Below are positions 25,724-35,392 of a DNA stretch of 64,000 nucleotides, one piece after another. Made by a program: the position numbers and the translations under genes. The DNA is from JAAUTG01 sp964458705 (GTDB lineage Bacteria > Bacteroidota > Bacteroidia > Chitinophagales > Saprospiraceae): contig CAYWKD010000017.1 of the NCBI GenBank assembly GCA_964458705.1, positions 9,563 to 73,562 of the forward strand, given 5' to 3'. The notes beneath the pieces are model-generated. The model saw only the letters and a list, made by a program, of their open reading frames with translations, ran no database searches and was not told the origin of the DNA. Position 1 is the first letter of the stretch; each line of letters starts with the position of its first letter.

Positions 25724-28700
25724 TTACTCTATGTATGAGTCAAACTTTAGTATCCTCACAGGCGCATTATTTCTTGAGATCAGAATAGATTTGTTATTGA
25801 TAATTTGAATATCTCTTGCAGCTCCATAGACTGCAAAACCACTACTTTGTGCTTCTATTGCTTGGAATGTTCCATTATCAGTTCCTTGTAAGTACGTCCC
25901 AAAAGAAGCATTGAAACGACCAATGGCTGGAGTGCTGCCATCAAAATTTCCAACTGCAAGTAAATCAACAAAGCCATCTCTATTAAAATCACCTGTTGCA
26001 AAAGCATAAATTGGAGAAAATTGTGCGACTTTGGGTAGTTTCGTAATAGTATATTTTTTTTCTCCATTACTCATCAATAGGACTGATTGCATCAAAGTTG
26101 CTTGTTTAACTTCTACTTCATCATTGATAGGAAAGATTTTAGACACTTCATCTTCCGAAAAGGAATTGAAAGTATTATATTTTTGTTGTAAAAAAGGAAG
26201 TTGATTTTTTAACTTATCTAACCCATTATATACCCATTCTTTACCGTTAATATAATAAGTCAGAATAGGATCAATAGCACCATTGTTATCAAAATCTGCT
26301 AAATATAATTTTAATGGCTCCTCAGGATTTGCTTTTAAGTTACTATTCAAACCTAAGTTTCCACACAGCAAATCTGTATTTCCATCTTTGTTTATATCAG
26401 CAGCATGAATGGCGTTCCACCAACCTTCAGTCTTTTTAATGGCATTTTTCTGCCAACTTCTACCACTAAACTCCAAAAAAGTTATAGGCAGCCAAGTTCC
26501 CACCATTGCTAGTCTATTCTCTTCTGATATCCAAACGCCGTCTGTTATCATTCCCAGTTCTTCTATGGCAGCTATTTCAAAATTTCCTTTTCCATCATTC
26601 CATAGAATATAAGAATCGGGAGAATTACCATAACTTCCAATGTTGGAGCGCGTTCCAATAAATAAGTCCATAGTTTCATTGGCATCAAAATCGCCTGCTA
26701 CCACGCAGGCACCATTCGCTGAGAACTGAGGCAGGTTGGCGGCTTTTACAAAATCCCCTTTTCCATTGTTGATATATAAACGATCGTATATTTGTTGTGG
26801 TCGTACTGACTGTCCGCCGCCGCTCACTACGTATAAATCTTCATCACCATCTTTATCTGCATCAAAAAAAGTAGCGGCAACATCCTCAAAAATAGCATCT
26901 TGCTCAAAAGCAGCTATTTCTGTTTTGGCGAAAGTATGGTTGGAGAGCTGAAGATAAATTGCTCCGCTTTGCCCACTTGCGCCGCCAATATAAAAGTCGT
27001 CTAACCCATCATTATTTATGTCGGCTACTGCAAGTTTAGGTCCTTCTGTTGAAAGTTTGTGTGGAATAAGTCGCTCATAATTAAAGTCGGTATAGCTATT
27101 TTCAGTATGAACGAAGTCAATGCCAGAAGATGGACTTACATCTACGAAAAGTGGGAATGTTTTAGTTGAAGAAATCGTATTAGTAGTTGCGTTTTCTTGA
27201 TTTAGTAGGAGTGTTTGATTGATTGAAACATCCTCTAACACTTGAGTAGTGGAGTCATTCCAACGGACTTTTACTTGTTTGATTTTATCTGATTTTCCCA
27301 ACCCAAAGACTAAAGTGTAGTCCATTGAAGAGAGCCAACCCCTCACAGGATTCAATACTTGCAACTGTGTTGATGCGTCTGTTATGACTTCCACTTTTGC
27401 ACCAATTCCAAATTGATTGCCTTGTTTACCTTTCAGTTTAATTTTAAGATAATTATTTCCCTCTGAGTTGTTTTGATAAATACTTGCTGGTGCATTTAAG
27501 TTATTAACCACTAAATCCAAATCGCCGTCGTTGTCTAAATCTGCATAAGCCGTTCCCATTGAATATCCTTTCCTATTTAAGCCCCAAGCCGCTGAAACAT
27601 CCTCAAATTCTAAGTTCTTTTTGTTCTGAAAAGCAAAATTAGGTACTTCGCCGTTAGGCATCTGAGCGGACATTTCAAGCGATGAAGCATTTTTTTGGAC
27701 TTCTTCGCTAGAAGTGTAGTTGATGTAGTCCAGATCATTCGGACGACGCACAATGCCGTTAGTAATGAAAATATCTTTCCAGCCATCATTATCCAAGTCT
27801 GCAAAAAGCGTTGACCAACTCCAGTCGGTAGCAGATACGCCTGCTAATTGACCTATTTCACTAAATTGTACATTTTCAGCAAATAAATTACCCTGATTCA
27901 ATTGCAGCATATTCCTAGAATACTGATAGTGATATCCAAAATTCAATTTGTATTCATAAATATTATAAGGATCAGTACCAGCCGATTGCTTTTTGATACT
28001 TTCATCGTAGGGTTTCATGTCTAGTGTCATAATGTCTAACCAGCCATCATTATTAAAGTCTGCCATATCATTTCCCATTGAAAAAGTGCTTGACTGGCTC
28101 AATGTGCCACGAATATCTTCTCTGAAAGTACCATCGCAATTGTTGTAATAAACGTAGTCGTTTTCGTGGAAATCATTAGAAACATATACATCGGGACAGC
28201 CGTTGTCATCAATATCGCCAATACTTACGGCTAGACCATATCCCACTGTTCCGCCATAAATGCCAGCTTCGCTGCTTACATCTTTAAACTGCCCGTTATC
28301 ATTTCTAAATAAGCGATCACCAGCCAGACGATCTCTTTTTAGACGAATGGTAGCTTTTTGATAAGTATCTGGATTATGCACGGAATGGTTCAACTGATAC
28401 ATATCTAAGTCGCCATCTAAATCATAATCAAAGAATGCTGCTTGCTGGGCATAGCTTGAGACATCCAAACCAAATTCAGCAGCCTGCTCCGAGAAAGTTA
28501 AATCACCATTATTGATGAACAACTGATTGCGTCCTTTCAGTTGTTTATAACCTGAGATTTGACTTACATAAATATCTAAAAAACCATCGTCGTTTACATC
28601 TGACATTGTTGCACCAGTTGTCCATTTGTCTTCTCCAAACAAACCTGCTACATTCGCTGATTCAGTGATGTCTTCAAATTGAAAATTCCCTTTATTCAAG

Positions 28701-28969
28701 TAAAGTTTGTTAGATAATTGACTAGCTGTGAAATAAATATCAGGTAGGTCATCATTGTTAATATCACCAATGGCGACTCCTCCTCCATTATAGGCATAGA
28801 GATACTCATTGATATTAAGTGCTTCGGTTTCAGTAAAAGTATTGTTAAAGTCAACATTTGTTTGGCTGCTCGCTAGGCTTTTGAACCGAGTATTTGTTGC
28901 TTTTTCACAACTTGCAGACAACAGACTCAAAACAATAAAGAGAAAATAAATACGGAGCATAACTAACAT
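25724..28969 (-). CDS. Large FG-GAP/VCBS-repeat ASPIC/UnbV lipoprotein
   Basis: The 1081-residue protein begins with a lipoprotein signal (LSASC, about 18-22). It carries many FG-GAP/VCBS-type repeats, each with a calcium-binding DxDxDGxxD loop (for example DINNDDLPDIY, DVNDDGFLDIY, DLDGDLDMY, DFNNDGWLDIM, DINKDGNTDLL), arranged as two beta-propeller-like arrays. Between them, around residues 515-590, lies the ASPIC/UnbV domain (GNQFGIGAKVEV...VFGLGKSDKIKQVKVRW). Such proteins are surface lipoproteins often encoded next to SusC/SusD systems in Bacteroidota; a ligand-binding role is presumed but not known. It follows the T9SS type B gene by 13 bases. Confidence 0.9.
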   Translation of the reverse strand: MLVMLRIYFLFIVLSLLSASCEKATNTRFKSLASSQTNVDFNNTFTETEALNINEYLYAYNGGGVAIGDINNDDLPDIYFTASQLSNKLYLNKGNFQFEDITESANVAGLFGEDKWTTGATMSDVNDDGFLDIYVSQISGYKQLKGRNQLFINNGDLTFSEQAAEFGLDVSSYAQQAAFFDYDLDGDLDMYQLNHSVHNPDTYQKATIRLKRDRLAGDRLFRNDNGQFKDVSSEAGIYGGTVGYGLAVSIGDIDDNGCPDVYVSNDFHENDYVYYNNCDGTFREDIRGTLSQSSTFSMGNDMADFNNDGWLDIMTLDMKPYDESIKKQSAGTDPYNIYEYKLNFGYHYQYSRNMLQLNQGNLFAENVQFSEIGQLAGVSATDWSWSTLFADLDNDGWKDIFITNGIVRRPNDLDYINYTSSEEVQKNASSLEMSAQMPNGEVPNFAFQNKKNLEFEDVSAAWGLNRKGYSMGTAYADLDNDGDLDLVVNNLNAPASIYQNNSEGNNYLKIKLKGKQGNQFGIGAKVEVITDASTQLQVLNPVRGWLSSMDYTLVFGLGKSDKIKQVKVRWNDSTTQVLEDVSINQTLLLNQENATTNTISSTKTFPLFVDVSPSSGIDFVHTENSYTDFNYERLIPHKLSTEGPKLAVADINNDGLDDFYIGGASGQSGAIYLQLSNHTFAKTEIAAFEQDAIFEDVAATFFDADKDGDEDLYVVSGGGQSVRPQQIYDRLYINNGKGDFVKAANLPQFSANGACVVAGDFDANETMDLFIGTRSNIGSYGNSPDSYILWNDGKGNFEIAAIEELGMITDGVWISEENRLAMVGTWLPITFLEFSGRSWQKNAIKKTEGWWNAIHAADINKDGNTDLLCGNLGLNSNLKANPEEPLKLYLADFDNNGAIDPILTYYINGKEWVYNGLDKLKNQLPFLQQKYNTFNSFSEDEVSKIFPINDEVEVKQATLMQSVLLMSNGEKKYTITKLPKVAQFSPIYAFATGDFNRDGFVDLLAVGNFDGSTPAIGRFNASFGTYLQGTDNGTFQAIEAQSSGFAVYGAARDIQIINNKSILISRNNAPVRILKFDSYIE

Positions 28970-28982
28970 AATGCGTTTTGAC

Positions 28983-30239
28983 TTATCTAATAACTAACAC
29001 TTCTCCTGACTCATTTACAATCTGTATGCCATTGATCGTTTGTATTTCGCAGGATAATTGCCAAAGATATAGCGAATTGGGTAAGTACTGATTTTTGAAA
29101 TCACCTTTCCAAGCGTTTTGAGGTAATCTGCTTTTATAGACAATATTTCCCCACCTATCAAAAATGGTTAACTCATATTTATTAAATGCTCCATCTGTTT
29201 TCAAGATGGGTCTAAAACTATCGTTAATACCGTCATCATTGGGTGAGAATGCAGTTGGGGCATAGATGTCAGGTTGGCATTTAACTTGACGAAGTTCAAT
29301 AAAAATTGGTGCGACACCACATTCAAATATAGCATCTGCTCGGTATGTACCTGCCTGGTCAAAAGTCCTTTTGCTACTAGTATTCCCATCCTCCCACAAA
29401 AATGTAGCATTAGAAAAAAGAGACTGATCTAATATTTCTATAAGGTCAATTGATACAATTTCCTCCTCACAAAAAACAAATTTTTCACGGATGGTACTTG
29501 GACTGGTCGTGAGTTGAATTTGGTCAAGATGGTAGTAGAATGATCTAAAAACGCCGCTGGTGGATTGAGCAACACAAGGGGGTAAATCTCCGAAAGTACC
29601 TAGTGGCATAGCAATACCTATATGTTGCTCTCCACCTTGAGCTTCAAAGCAGGTAGAAATCACTGTCCATTCTAGGGTGGGAATTCGGCTTGTAATTGCG
29701 TCATAATCTAGAATTGCTATAAGTTCAGCATTTGTCGAGGCTGTTCCATTAGCAAAATTGTTGATGACTTCAATGCTATCCTGAGACAAATAAATATCAA
29801 TGTGCTTTTCAGGGCGAAGGTTACAACTTGCAATATCTTCATCAAAACCCTGATACCCTCCTCTATTTAAGATTGCCATTTCAAAGAAGTAAATTTCTCC
29901 GGCTTCTAGTGGTTGTAAGAGTTTTGTTGCGATTCCTTCTGAGACATAAGTTGCATTAGAATTCCAACGGCTTGAAATTCCAGCAAAGTTCTTCCCTTCA
30001 AAAGCCTTGATTTTATCATCCCAAAAAAACGAACCAGATTCATCCAATGGACAGTTTCCCAAAAATAAGTCTGGATTTGCATCTAATACGTACCAACTTT
30101 TTGAGAATTGGAAAGTGTTTGAAGGGGATTCACAGGATGAATTTAATAAATTCTCGAAACCTCCATCCACTAGAAGGTTCTGAGCTAAAGTACTTTGAGC
30201 AATTAGTAAAAACCATAACCATTGAGCCCATTTCATCAA
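28983..30239 (-). CDS. Secreted protein with T9SS type B (gliding-motility type) C-terminal domain
   Basis: The 418-residue protein has a signal peptide (MMKWAQWLWFLLIAQSTLAQ) and a beta-rich body, about residues 22-230, resembling a carbohydrate-binding jelly roll (LLVDGGFENLL start). The final ~90 residues are the type B sorting domain: APTAFSPNDDGINDSF, FDRWGNIVYKS, WKGDF and YLWQL. Type B substrates are exported through the type IX system together with PorP/SprF-like partners. It sits in the middle of the FG-GAP operon, 6 bases after the CRTAC1 gene, so it likely acts at the same surface assembly. Function unknown. Confidence 0.85.
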   Translation of the reverse strand: MMKWAQWLWFLLIAQSTLAQNLLVDGGFENLLNSSCESPSNTFQFSKSWYVLDANPDLFLGNCPLDESGSFFWDDKIKAFEGKNFAGISSRWNSNATYVSEGIATKLLQPLEAGEIYFFEMAILNRGGYQGFDEDIASCNLRPEKHIDIYLSQDSIEVINNFANGTASTNAELIAILDYDAITSRIPTLEWTVISTCFEAQGGEQHIGIAMPLGTFGDLPPCVAQSTSGVFRSFYYHLDQIQLTTSPSTIREKFVFCEEEIVSIDLIEILDQSLFSNATFLWEDGNTSSKRTFDQAGTYRADAIFECGVAPIFIELRQVKCQPDIYAPTAFSPNDDGINDSFRPILKTDGAFNKYELTIFDRWGNIVYKSRLPQNAWKGDFKNQYLPNSLYLWQLSCEIQTINGIQIVNESGEVLVIR

Positions 30240-30245
30240 TTAAAA

Positions 30246-32132
30246 TTAAATTTTCACAGCGCGCTTAGTGATAACACCATTATTTGTTCTAATCTGAAAA
30301 ATGTAAACACCTCTTAGTAAATTGCTTGGCACATTCCAATTCCAAAATCCTTCGGTAATCGGATTGCTTACATCACCTAGTTGATCTATCAAACGTCCTT
30401 GACTATCAAATACGCTAATTTCTATCGGAGTAGCCTCTGATAGTTCATACTCTAGCAAAACGTTCTCTGTAAAGAACCCAGGTGATACTTTTAACTCATC
30501 ATTACTCGTAATCTTTCTTACGCCTACTTCTTCTACTATGGTAATCATTTGGTTAGCCACTACATTGGAGACGACTTGACTATTTCCACCAATCCATTTG
30601 ATTGTAACTGACTCAACTTTATCTACATCACCCAACCCAAAGTGAGCGATTGTGCTATTCTGGGATACATGGCTTGAGCCGCCATCAATTTCTCTTATCA
30701 TTGTCTTACCATCTGCCAATACTTCAACCCTTGAGCCCAATCCATTTTTTTCAGCTTGTACACCTTCTAATTGAATTTTCAGCCAGTTGCCACTGGAATT
30801 ATCGTTTCTGTAAAGTAAGCATCTGGGATTAAGCAACCTACTAGATGGCTCTCTAGGTGCTTGATTAACAACGAATAAATCCATATCGCCATCGTTATCA
30901 TAATCAAAAACAACCGAACCACGACCAATTCGATAATCATATAGATTCTTTGTTTGAGCAACTTGAAGAAACTGCCCATTGTCATTTTCAAAAAAGAAAT
31001 TTGGATTAGGTCGAATGGTTGGATTAAGTGCGCCGTTACAAACAAACAAATCCATGTCCGTATCGTGGTCGTAATCAAAAAAGTTAGCTCCCCAACTTAC
31101 GGGCGGCCCGTTGTACAACGAATCACTAATAGTTGGAATAGCTAAACCAGAAGCTACTGTTCGATCAATAAATCCTTTGCCACCATCATTGATGGTTAAT
31201 AAACTAGTGCCAAGATTGGTTACAAAATAATCCATCCATCCATCAAAATTGATGTCAGCACTTGCTATTCCCATCGCATTCATACCGTAGTTCATGGCTA
31301 GTGGAATAGCTCGATTGAGCATTTTTTTAGTGGGATAGGAATTTTGATAGAATAGATTAGGAGTACTTTTAAATCCAAAATCATTTGCGATATATAAATC
31401 CAAGTCGCTGTCATTATCAAAATCGGTGAACATGCCTTCGAAGCCAAAGCCCACATGATCCATCCCGTAGTAAGTCCTAACATCTACAAAACGTTCGCCA
31501 CCAATGTTAATGTATAGGAAATCAATTGAAGGTTGAAATGAGTTAGTGATTGTTTGTTCGTTGTAAATTGAAATACCAGTTGTAGAATTACTAAAATAAT
31601 TGCCAATAAAAAGATCAGGAAATCCGTCTGCATTGATATCGCCAAAACTTGCTCCCATACTATTCACCCGTTCATCCTCTAATCCCCAGGATTTACTTAC
31701 TTCTGAAAATGTACCATCGCCATTATTCAAATACAGTAAATTAGGTGCAATACTCCTATTTTCATCCAGAAAATTCATTGTGGTAACGATGATGTCCTTA
31801 TAGCCATCCCTGTTGATGTCTGCTGCTGCTGCTCCTTGTGTGTAGGCCTCTGACGTTCTTTCAAAACCAGCATTTACTAAAACATCTGTAAAGGTACCGT
31901 CTCCATTATTTTTGTAGAGCTTATCTGAATTAGCACCGCCAGTTACATACAAATCTTCAAAGCCATCCTTATCGAAATCTAATACACAAGCTCCTCCGCC
32001 AAAAGTTGCTAGATCAATTTTGAATGTATGATTGATACCTGCCTCTTCTGATACTTCCGTGAAGGTGGATTGTGCTTGTAGTGTCCAAAGACCAAAGCAA
32101 ATAGCTAGCAGAAATATGTTTCTCAATTTCAT
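30246..32132 (-). CDS. CRTAC1-family FG-GAP/ASPIC protein with T9SS type A tail
   Basis: The 628-residue protein has a signal peptide (MKLRNIFLLAICFGLWTLQ) followed by FG-GAP/VCBS repeats with calcium-type loops (DFDKDGFEDLY, DINRDGYKDII, DINADGFPDLF, DFDNDSDLDLY, DYDNDGDMDLF). An ASPIC/UnbV domain follows (GLGSRVEVLADG...HFGLGDVDKVESVTIKW). The last ~80 residues (VSPGFFTENVLLEYELSE...GVYIFQIRTNNGVITKRAVKI) form a type A type IX sorting domain. Gene order peroxidase, CRTAC1, T9SS-B, FG-GAP lipoprotein with gaps of 24, 6 and 13 bases supports a single transcript. Confidence 0.9.
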   Translation of the reverse strand: MKLRNIFLLAICFGLWTLQAQSTFTEVSEEAGINHTFKIDLATFGGGACVLDFDKDGFEDLYVTGGANSDKLYKNNGDGTFTDVLVNAGFERTSEAYTQGAAAADINRDGYKDIIVTTMNFLDENRSIAPNLLYLNNGDGTFSEVSKSWGLEDERVNSMGASFGDINADGFPDLFIGNYFSNSTTGISIYNEQTITNSFQPSIDFLYINIGGERFVDVRTYYGMDHVGFGFEGMFTDFDNDSDLDLYIANDFGFKSTPNLFYQNSYPTKKMLNRAIPLAMNYGMNAMGIASADINFDGWMDYFVTNLGTSLLTINDGGKGFIDRTVASGLAIPTISDSLYNGPPVSWGANFFDYDHDTDMDLFVCNGALNPTIRPNPNFFFENDNGQFLQVAQTKNLYDYRIGRGSVVFDYDNDGDMDLFVVNQAPREPSSRLLNPRCLLYRNDNSSGNWLKIQLEGVQAEKNGLGSRVEVLADGKTMIREIDGGSSHVSQNSTIAHFGLGDVDKVESVTIKWIGGNSQVVSNVVANQMITIVEEVGVRKITSNDELKVSPGFFTENVLLEYELSEATPIEISVFDSQGRLIDQLGDVSNPITEGFWNWNVPSNLLRGVYIFQIRTNNGVITKRAVKI

Positions 32133-32156
32133 AATTATTCCATTTTTGAATGCTGC

Positions 32157-33539
32157 TTATTGGCAGCCTAAGTCTATCTTCGATTGTTCGTCTGCATTAG
32201 GAAAACAATTTTCAGACGGTAATTGATCGGGTACATAGCGTATTAAACTAGAATCGTAGAGACTTTTCTCAAGAAAAGCAGTAAGCTGATCTATTTCCTC
32301 ATCAGTTAGATTAAGCGAACGAAAACGCCCTGATAATTGATTGCTAGGAACAATGTTATTTTCGGGAATGGCAGCGTTCTTGTACTCAACTACCTCTTTT
32401 ACCGTTGTAAAACTGCCACCATGTCCATAAAAAGGCGAATCAGTTAAATTGTACAATTGTGGCACTTTGAACTTATACAAATCTTCTGATTTTCCTGTAA
32501 ATCCTCCTCTGCCTTCTGCAGAAGTGAAGAAGTCCTGACCTACTGTGTTAGTCACGCCCTCGCCTACTAAGTCTTTCATTCCAATTGCATAAAATGCTTC
32601 TTCATTTAAAGCAGGTCCTGTGTGGCAACTCACACACTTCGCCTTATCAAAAAATAAAATAGCTCCTCTTTTTTCAGTATCGCTCATCGCTCCCTCGTCT
32701 CCATTTAGCCACTTTTGAAAAGGAGCTTGATTAGCGAGCATAGTTCGCTCAAAAGCAGCAATAGCTAGTCCAGCAATAGTGTCATTGTATCGTTTAGCTT
32801 CTGGAAGATCAGGAAAAGCTCGATCAAATAGCATTTTATAACTAGGATACTTTTCTACAAATCCTTTAGTAATTTGCTGTCGGTGAATGCCGATACCTGC
32901 GATAGCCTGAATCTCTAAGCCCTCGAATCCTAAGAAATTGAGTGCTTTGGGACTTCGTAGTGCCCACTTTTCTTCCGTTCCTCTATTGATAGGAACATTT
33001 CCTAACTGTCCATTCCAGAGCATCACTGTTTGATAAGCTGTATTTAAGGTGCTTGGAGTGCGGATGGGTTGAATATCTAAAAAATCAAATCCGTAGTTAG
33101 GATCAACTATCCTAGCTTCTCCTTTTGTTCCAAACCCAATACCACCTTCACCTACTCCTTGCCTTACACCAGCTTGAAAACCAGCAGCAGCATGATGACA
33201 GGAGGCACAGGAGTAAGTACCAGTTTGGTTCTTTTTTTTAGGGTTTTGACCAATAGCCGTTTCATGGAAAAGCAGTTTGCCTAATTCTACTTTTGCTTCG
33301 CTAAGCGGATTATTTGGATCTTGAGGAATATTGTTAAAGTCTGTTTCGTGCGGTAATTTGAAATAAGATAATCCTTTACCAGTTGAAACCGCATTGATTT
33401 TGGTTATTAATTCTTCTTCTAGCGAATCAAACGTTTCTACGACTGGCATTTCATTACCTTCACTTTTTTCACAGCTGTAAAGCAGTAGAAGGAGTAATAG
33501 GTTGATAACTAATCTAGCGAGTAAAGAAGAATGCCTCAT
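32157..33539 (-). CDS. Di-heme cytochrome c peroxidase/MauG-family lipoprotein
   Basis: The 460-residue protein has a lipoprotein-type signal (LLLLLLLYSC, Cys23) and two c-type heme sites: C111-ASCH and C302-VSCH. The family core is visible in LGKLLFHETAIGQNP, PIRTPSTLN and the C-terminal FYGHGGSFTTVKEVVEYKN. Relatives either reduce hydrogen peroxide or, as in MauG and MbnH, oxidise a partner protein. It heads the transcript that runs into the two FG-GAP proteins, which makes a partner-modifying role worth considering. It follows SusD after a clear terminator. Confidence 0.92.
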   Translation of the reverse strand: MRHSSLLARLVINLLLLLLLYSCEKSEGNEMPVVETFDSLEEELITKINAVSTGKGLSYFKLPHETDFNNIPQDPNNPLSEAKVELGKLLFHETAIGQNPKKKNQTGTYSCASCHHAAAGFQAGVRQGVGEGGIGFGTKGEARIVDPNYGFDFLDIQPIRTPSTLNTAYQTVMLWNGQLGNVPINRGTEEKWALRSPKALNFLGFEGLEIQAIAGIGIHRQQITKGFVEKYPSYKMLFDRAFPDLPEAKRYNDTIAGLAIAAFERTMLANQAPFQKWLNGDEGAMSDTEKRGAILFFDKAKCVSCHTGPALNEEAFYAIGMKDLVGEGVTNTVGQDFFTSAEGRGGFTGKSEDLYKFKVPQLYNLTDSPFYGHGGSFTTVKEVVEYKNAAIPENNIVPSNQLSGRFRSLNLTDEEIDQLTAFLEKSLYDSSLIRYVPDQLPSENCFPNADEQSKIDLGCQ

Positions 33540-33573
33540 ACAAATTTTCTAATTAAAAATACACTGAAAAGCA

Positions 33574-33609
33574 ATGGCAGAAACTAAGTAGTTACTCAGT
33601 TTCTGCCAT
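33574..33609. terminator. Terminator after the SusC-SusD operon
   Basis: A perfect 12-bp inverted repeat, ATGGCAGAAACT (33574-33585) and AGTTTCTGCCAT (33598-33609), with a 12-base loop lies between the SusD stop and the peroxidase start. It separates the SusCD transcript from the downstream operon, at least in part. Confidence 0.7.
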
Positions 33610-33660
33610 CTTATTTTCATATTGACCTAATAGTTAACAGTTCAACGAGCAGTCCTACTT

Positions 33661-35235
33661 TTAGTATCCTGGATTCTGAGTTAAGTTAGGGTTCAAATCA
33701 ATTTCTTTTTGTGGTACTGGCCACAAGTTGTGCTTTGGTGCTTCAAACACTCTAGCATCTAAAGACTCACCAAATAGCGTTACTATTGGAATCGTTTTTT
33801 CTGCTTCTCCCCAGCGAATTAAGTCGAAGTAGCGAGTGCCTTCCCAAGGAAACTCAACGTGACGTTCATGTCTGATTTCTGCGCGCATTTGTTCTTTAGT
33901 CAATCCTTCTGCAAATGCAGGCATTCCAGCTCTTGCTCTCACTTGATTCACCGCATCATATACCTCCTGCGTAGGACCGATTAGCTCATTTGTTGCCTCA
34001 GCGAAGATCATTAGGATATCCGCATAGCGCATTAAGATGACGTTAGTTTCATTGCAAGAGCAACCATCTTCACCGATTAGAGCATCTGGATCAACCCACT
34101 TTCTTACTGCAAAAAATGGAGAAAACCCTGAGAGTGACTCTGTATAAACTTCGCCCCTCCAAGTGGAAACACCTGGCACAAATAGGTTTCCAAACATACG
34201 AGGATCACGGTTTTCATAAGGTGAATCTGGATTGTATAGCGGTGATTCATCTATCGGTAGACCATCTGTCATGTAAAAAGAATTGGCTAATTGATCTGTT
34301 GGTGTGATGGAACCCCATCCATTACCCGGCGTACCCTCTGGTCCTGGTGCTAATGTAACTTGCATAAAGTTTCCTTCACCTTGTGTACCTTCGGTGTATT
34401 GGATATCAAACAATACTTCCTTATTATTTTCATTGTCTGGATTGAACACTTCTGTGTATTCGTCTAGTAAGCCAATTACATCAGGATTAGAAGCTGCTAA
34501 ATCGATTACTTTTCTAGCCTCTGCTGCTGCACCAGCATAATCTCCATTGTACAGTTTCAATCTTGCTTTAATTCCAATAGCTGCTTGTTTTGTTGGACGA
34601 CCTAAATCTCCATTGAATGGCGTTAATTTTAAGTTTGCCTCTGCAAAGTCCAAATCTTCATAAATAGCTGCCAAAACTTGTGCCTTTGGTGCTCTAGCCG
34701 CTTCAAGTCCTTTCTCTCTTGTCAGTACGTTTAGCACTAATGGAACATCGCCATAAAGATTCGTCAGTTCTTGATAAATCAAGCCACGGAGGAATCTTAC
34801 TTCAGCAATGATGGCATTTTTTGTGTTTGCATCTATATCTATCTTATCAAGATTCTCTAACACTGAATTAGCTCTAAAAATACCTTCATAACCAAAGTCC
34901 CACTTTATATTAATCATACCTCCAGTAGTGGAGTTGTGTTCACCTTTTGCGATCGTCGTGTACTCTTGTTCCCAGGGGCAGCAGCCTACGCCATTGTCCG
35001 TTAAGATATCGAAGTTTTGGTGCATCCAATAAAAAGCCCCTCCCCAGATACTTCCTTGAAAAACATCGTAAATACCATTAACAGCTCTTACAACATCTTC
35101 TTGCGTCTTGAAAAAGCCTTCTACACTACCCTGATCTACAGGTGCTTTTTCTAGGAATTCTTCATTACAGGCTGTCATGCTTAGTAATACCGCAAAGAAC
35201 AATATAAATAATTTACTAATCTGTTTCATGCTCAA
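33661..35235 (-). CDS. RagB/SusD family nutrient-binding lipoprotein
   Basis: The 524-residue protein begins with a lipoprotein signal (LLSMTACNEEF, Cys near 23) and has SusD hallmarks: FLEKAPVDQGSVEGFFKTQEDV, WDFGYEGIFRANSVLENLD, RFLRGLIYQELTNLYGDVPLV in adjacent pieces, and the C-terminal IRHERHVEFPWEGTRYFDLIRWGEA. SusD lids the TonB-dependent SusC channel on the outer membrane and captures glycans or peptides. It is encoded 157 bases downstream of its SusC partner. The preferred ligand cannot be inferred; no glycoside hydrolase or peptidase gene is linked. Confidence 0.95.
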   Translation of the reverse strand: MSMKQISKLFILFFAVLLSMTACNEEFLEKAPVDQGSVEGFFKTQEDVVRAVNGIYDVFQGSIWGGAFYWMHQNFDILTDNGVGCCPWEQEYTTIAKGEHNSTTGGMINIKWDFGYEGIFRANSVLENLDKIDIDANTKNAIIAEVRFLRGLIYQELTNLYGDVPLVLNVLTREKGLEAARAPKAQVLAAIYEDLDFAEANLKLTPFNGDLGRPTKQAAIGIKARLKLYNGDYAGAAAEARKVIDLAASNPDVIGLLDEYTEVFNPDNENNKEVLFDIQYTEGTQGEGNFMQVTLAPGPEGTPGNGWGSITPTDQLANSFYMTDGLPIDESPLYNPDSPYENRDPRMFGNLFVPGVSTWRGEVYTESLSGFSPFFAVRKWVDPDALIGEDGCSCNETNVILMRYADILMIFAEATNELIGPTQEVYDAVNQVRARAGMPAFAEGLTKEQMRAEIRHERHVEFPWEGTRYFDLIRWGEAEKTIPIVTLFGESLDARVFEAPKHNLWPVPQKEIDLNPNLTQNPGY

Positions 35236-35392
35236 TATTTTTATGTTAAATTTTGTACAAATGATTTATAATACAATAATAGACTTATAGATCATTTATT
35301 TTCAGAATATTATTGTCATTTTAAAGTTAATATTTTAATATCATATTTTATGAAGTTTTTAAAACTCCACAAATCTCAAGTTCTAGTTATAA

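Noticed and set aside
25724..32132. FG-GAP proteins as integrin-like adhesins
   Set aside because: The presence of ASPIC/UnbV domains and sorting signals fits the CRTAC1/UnbV type; adhesion is not supported.
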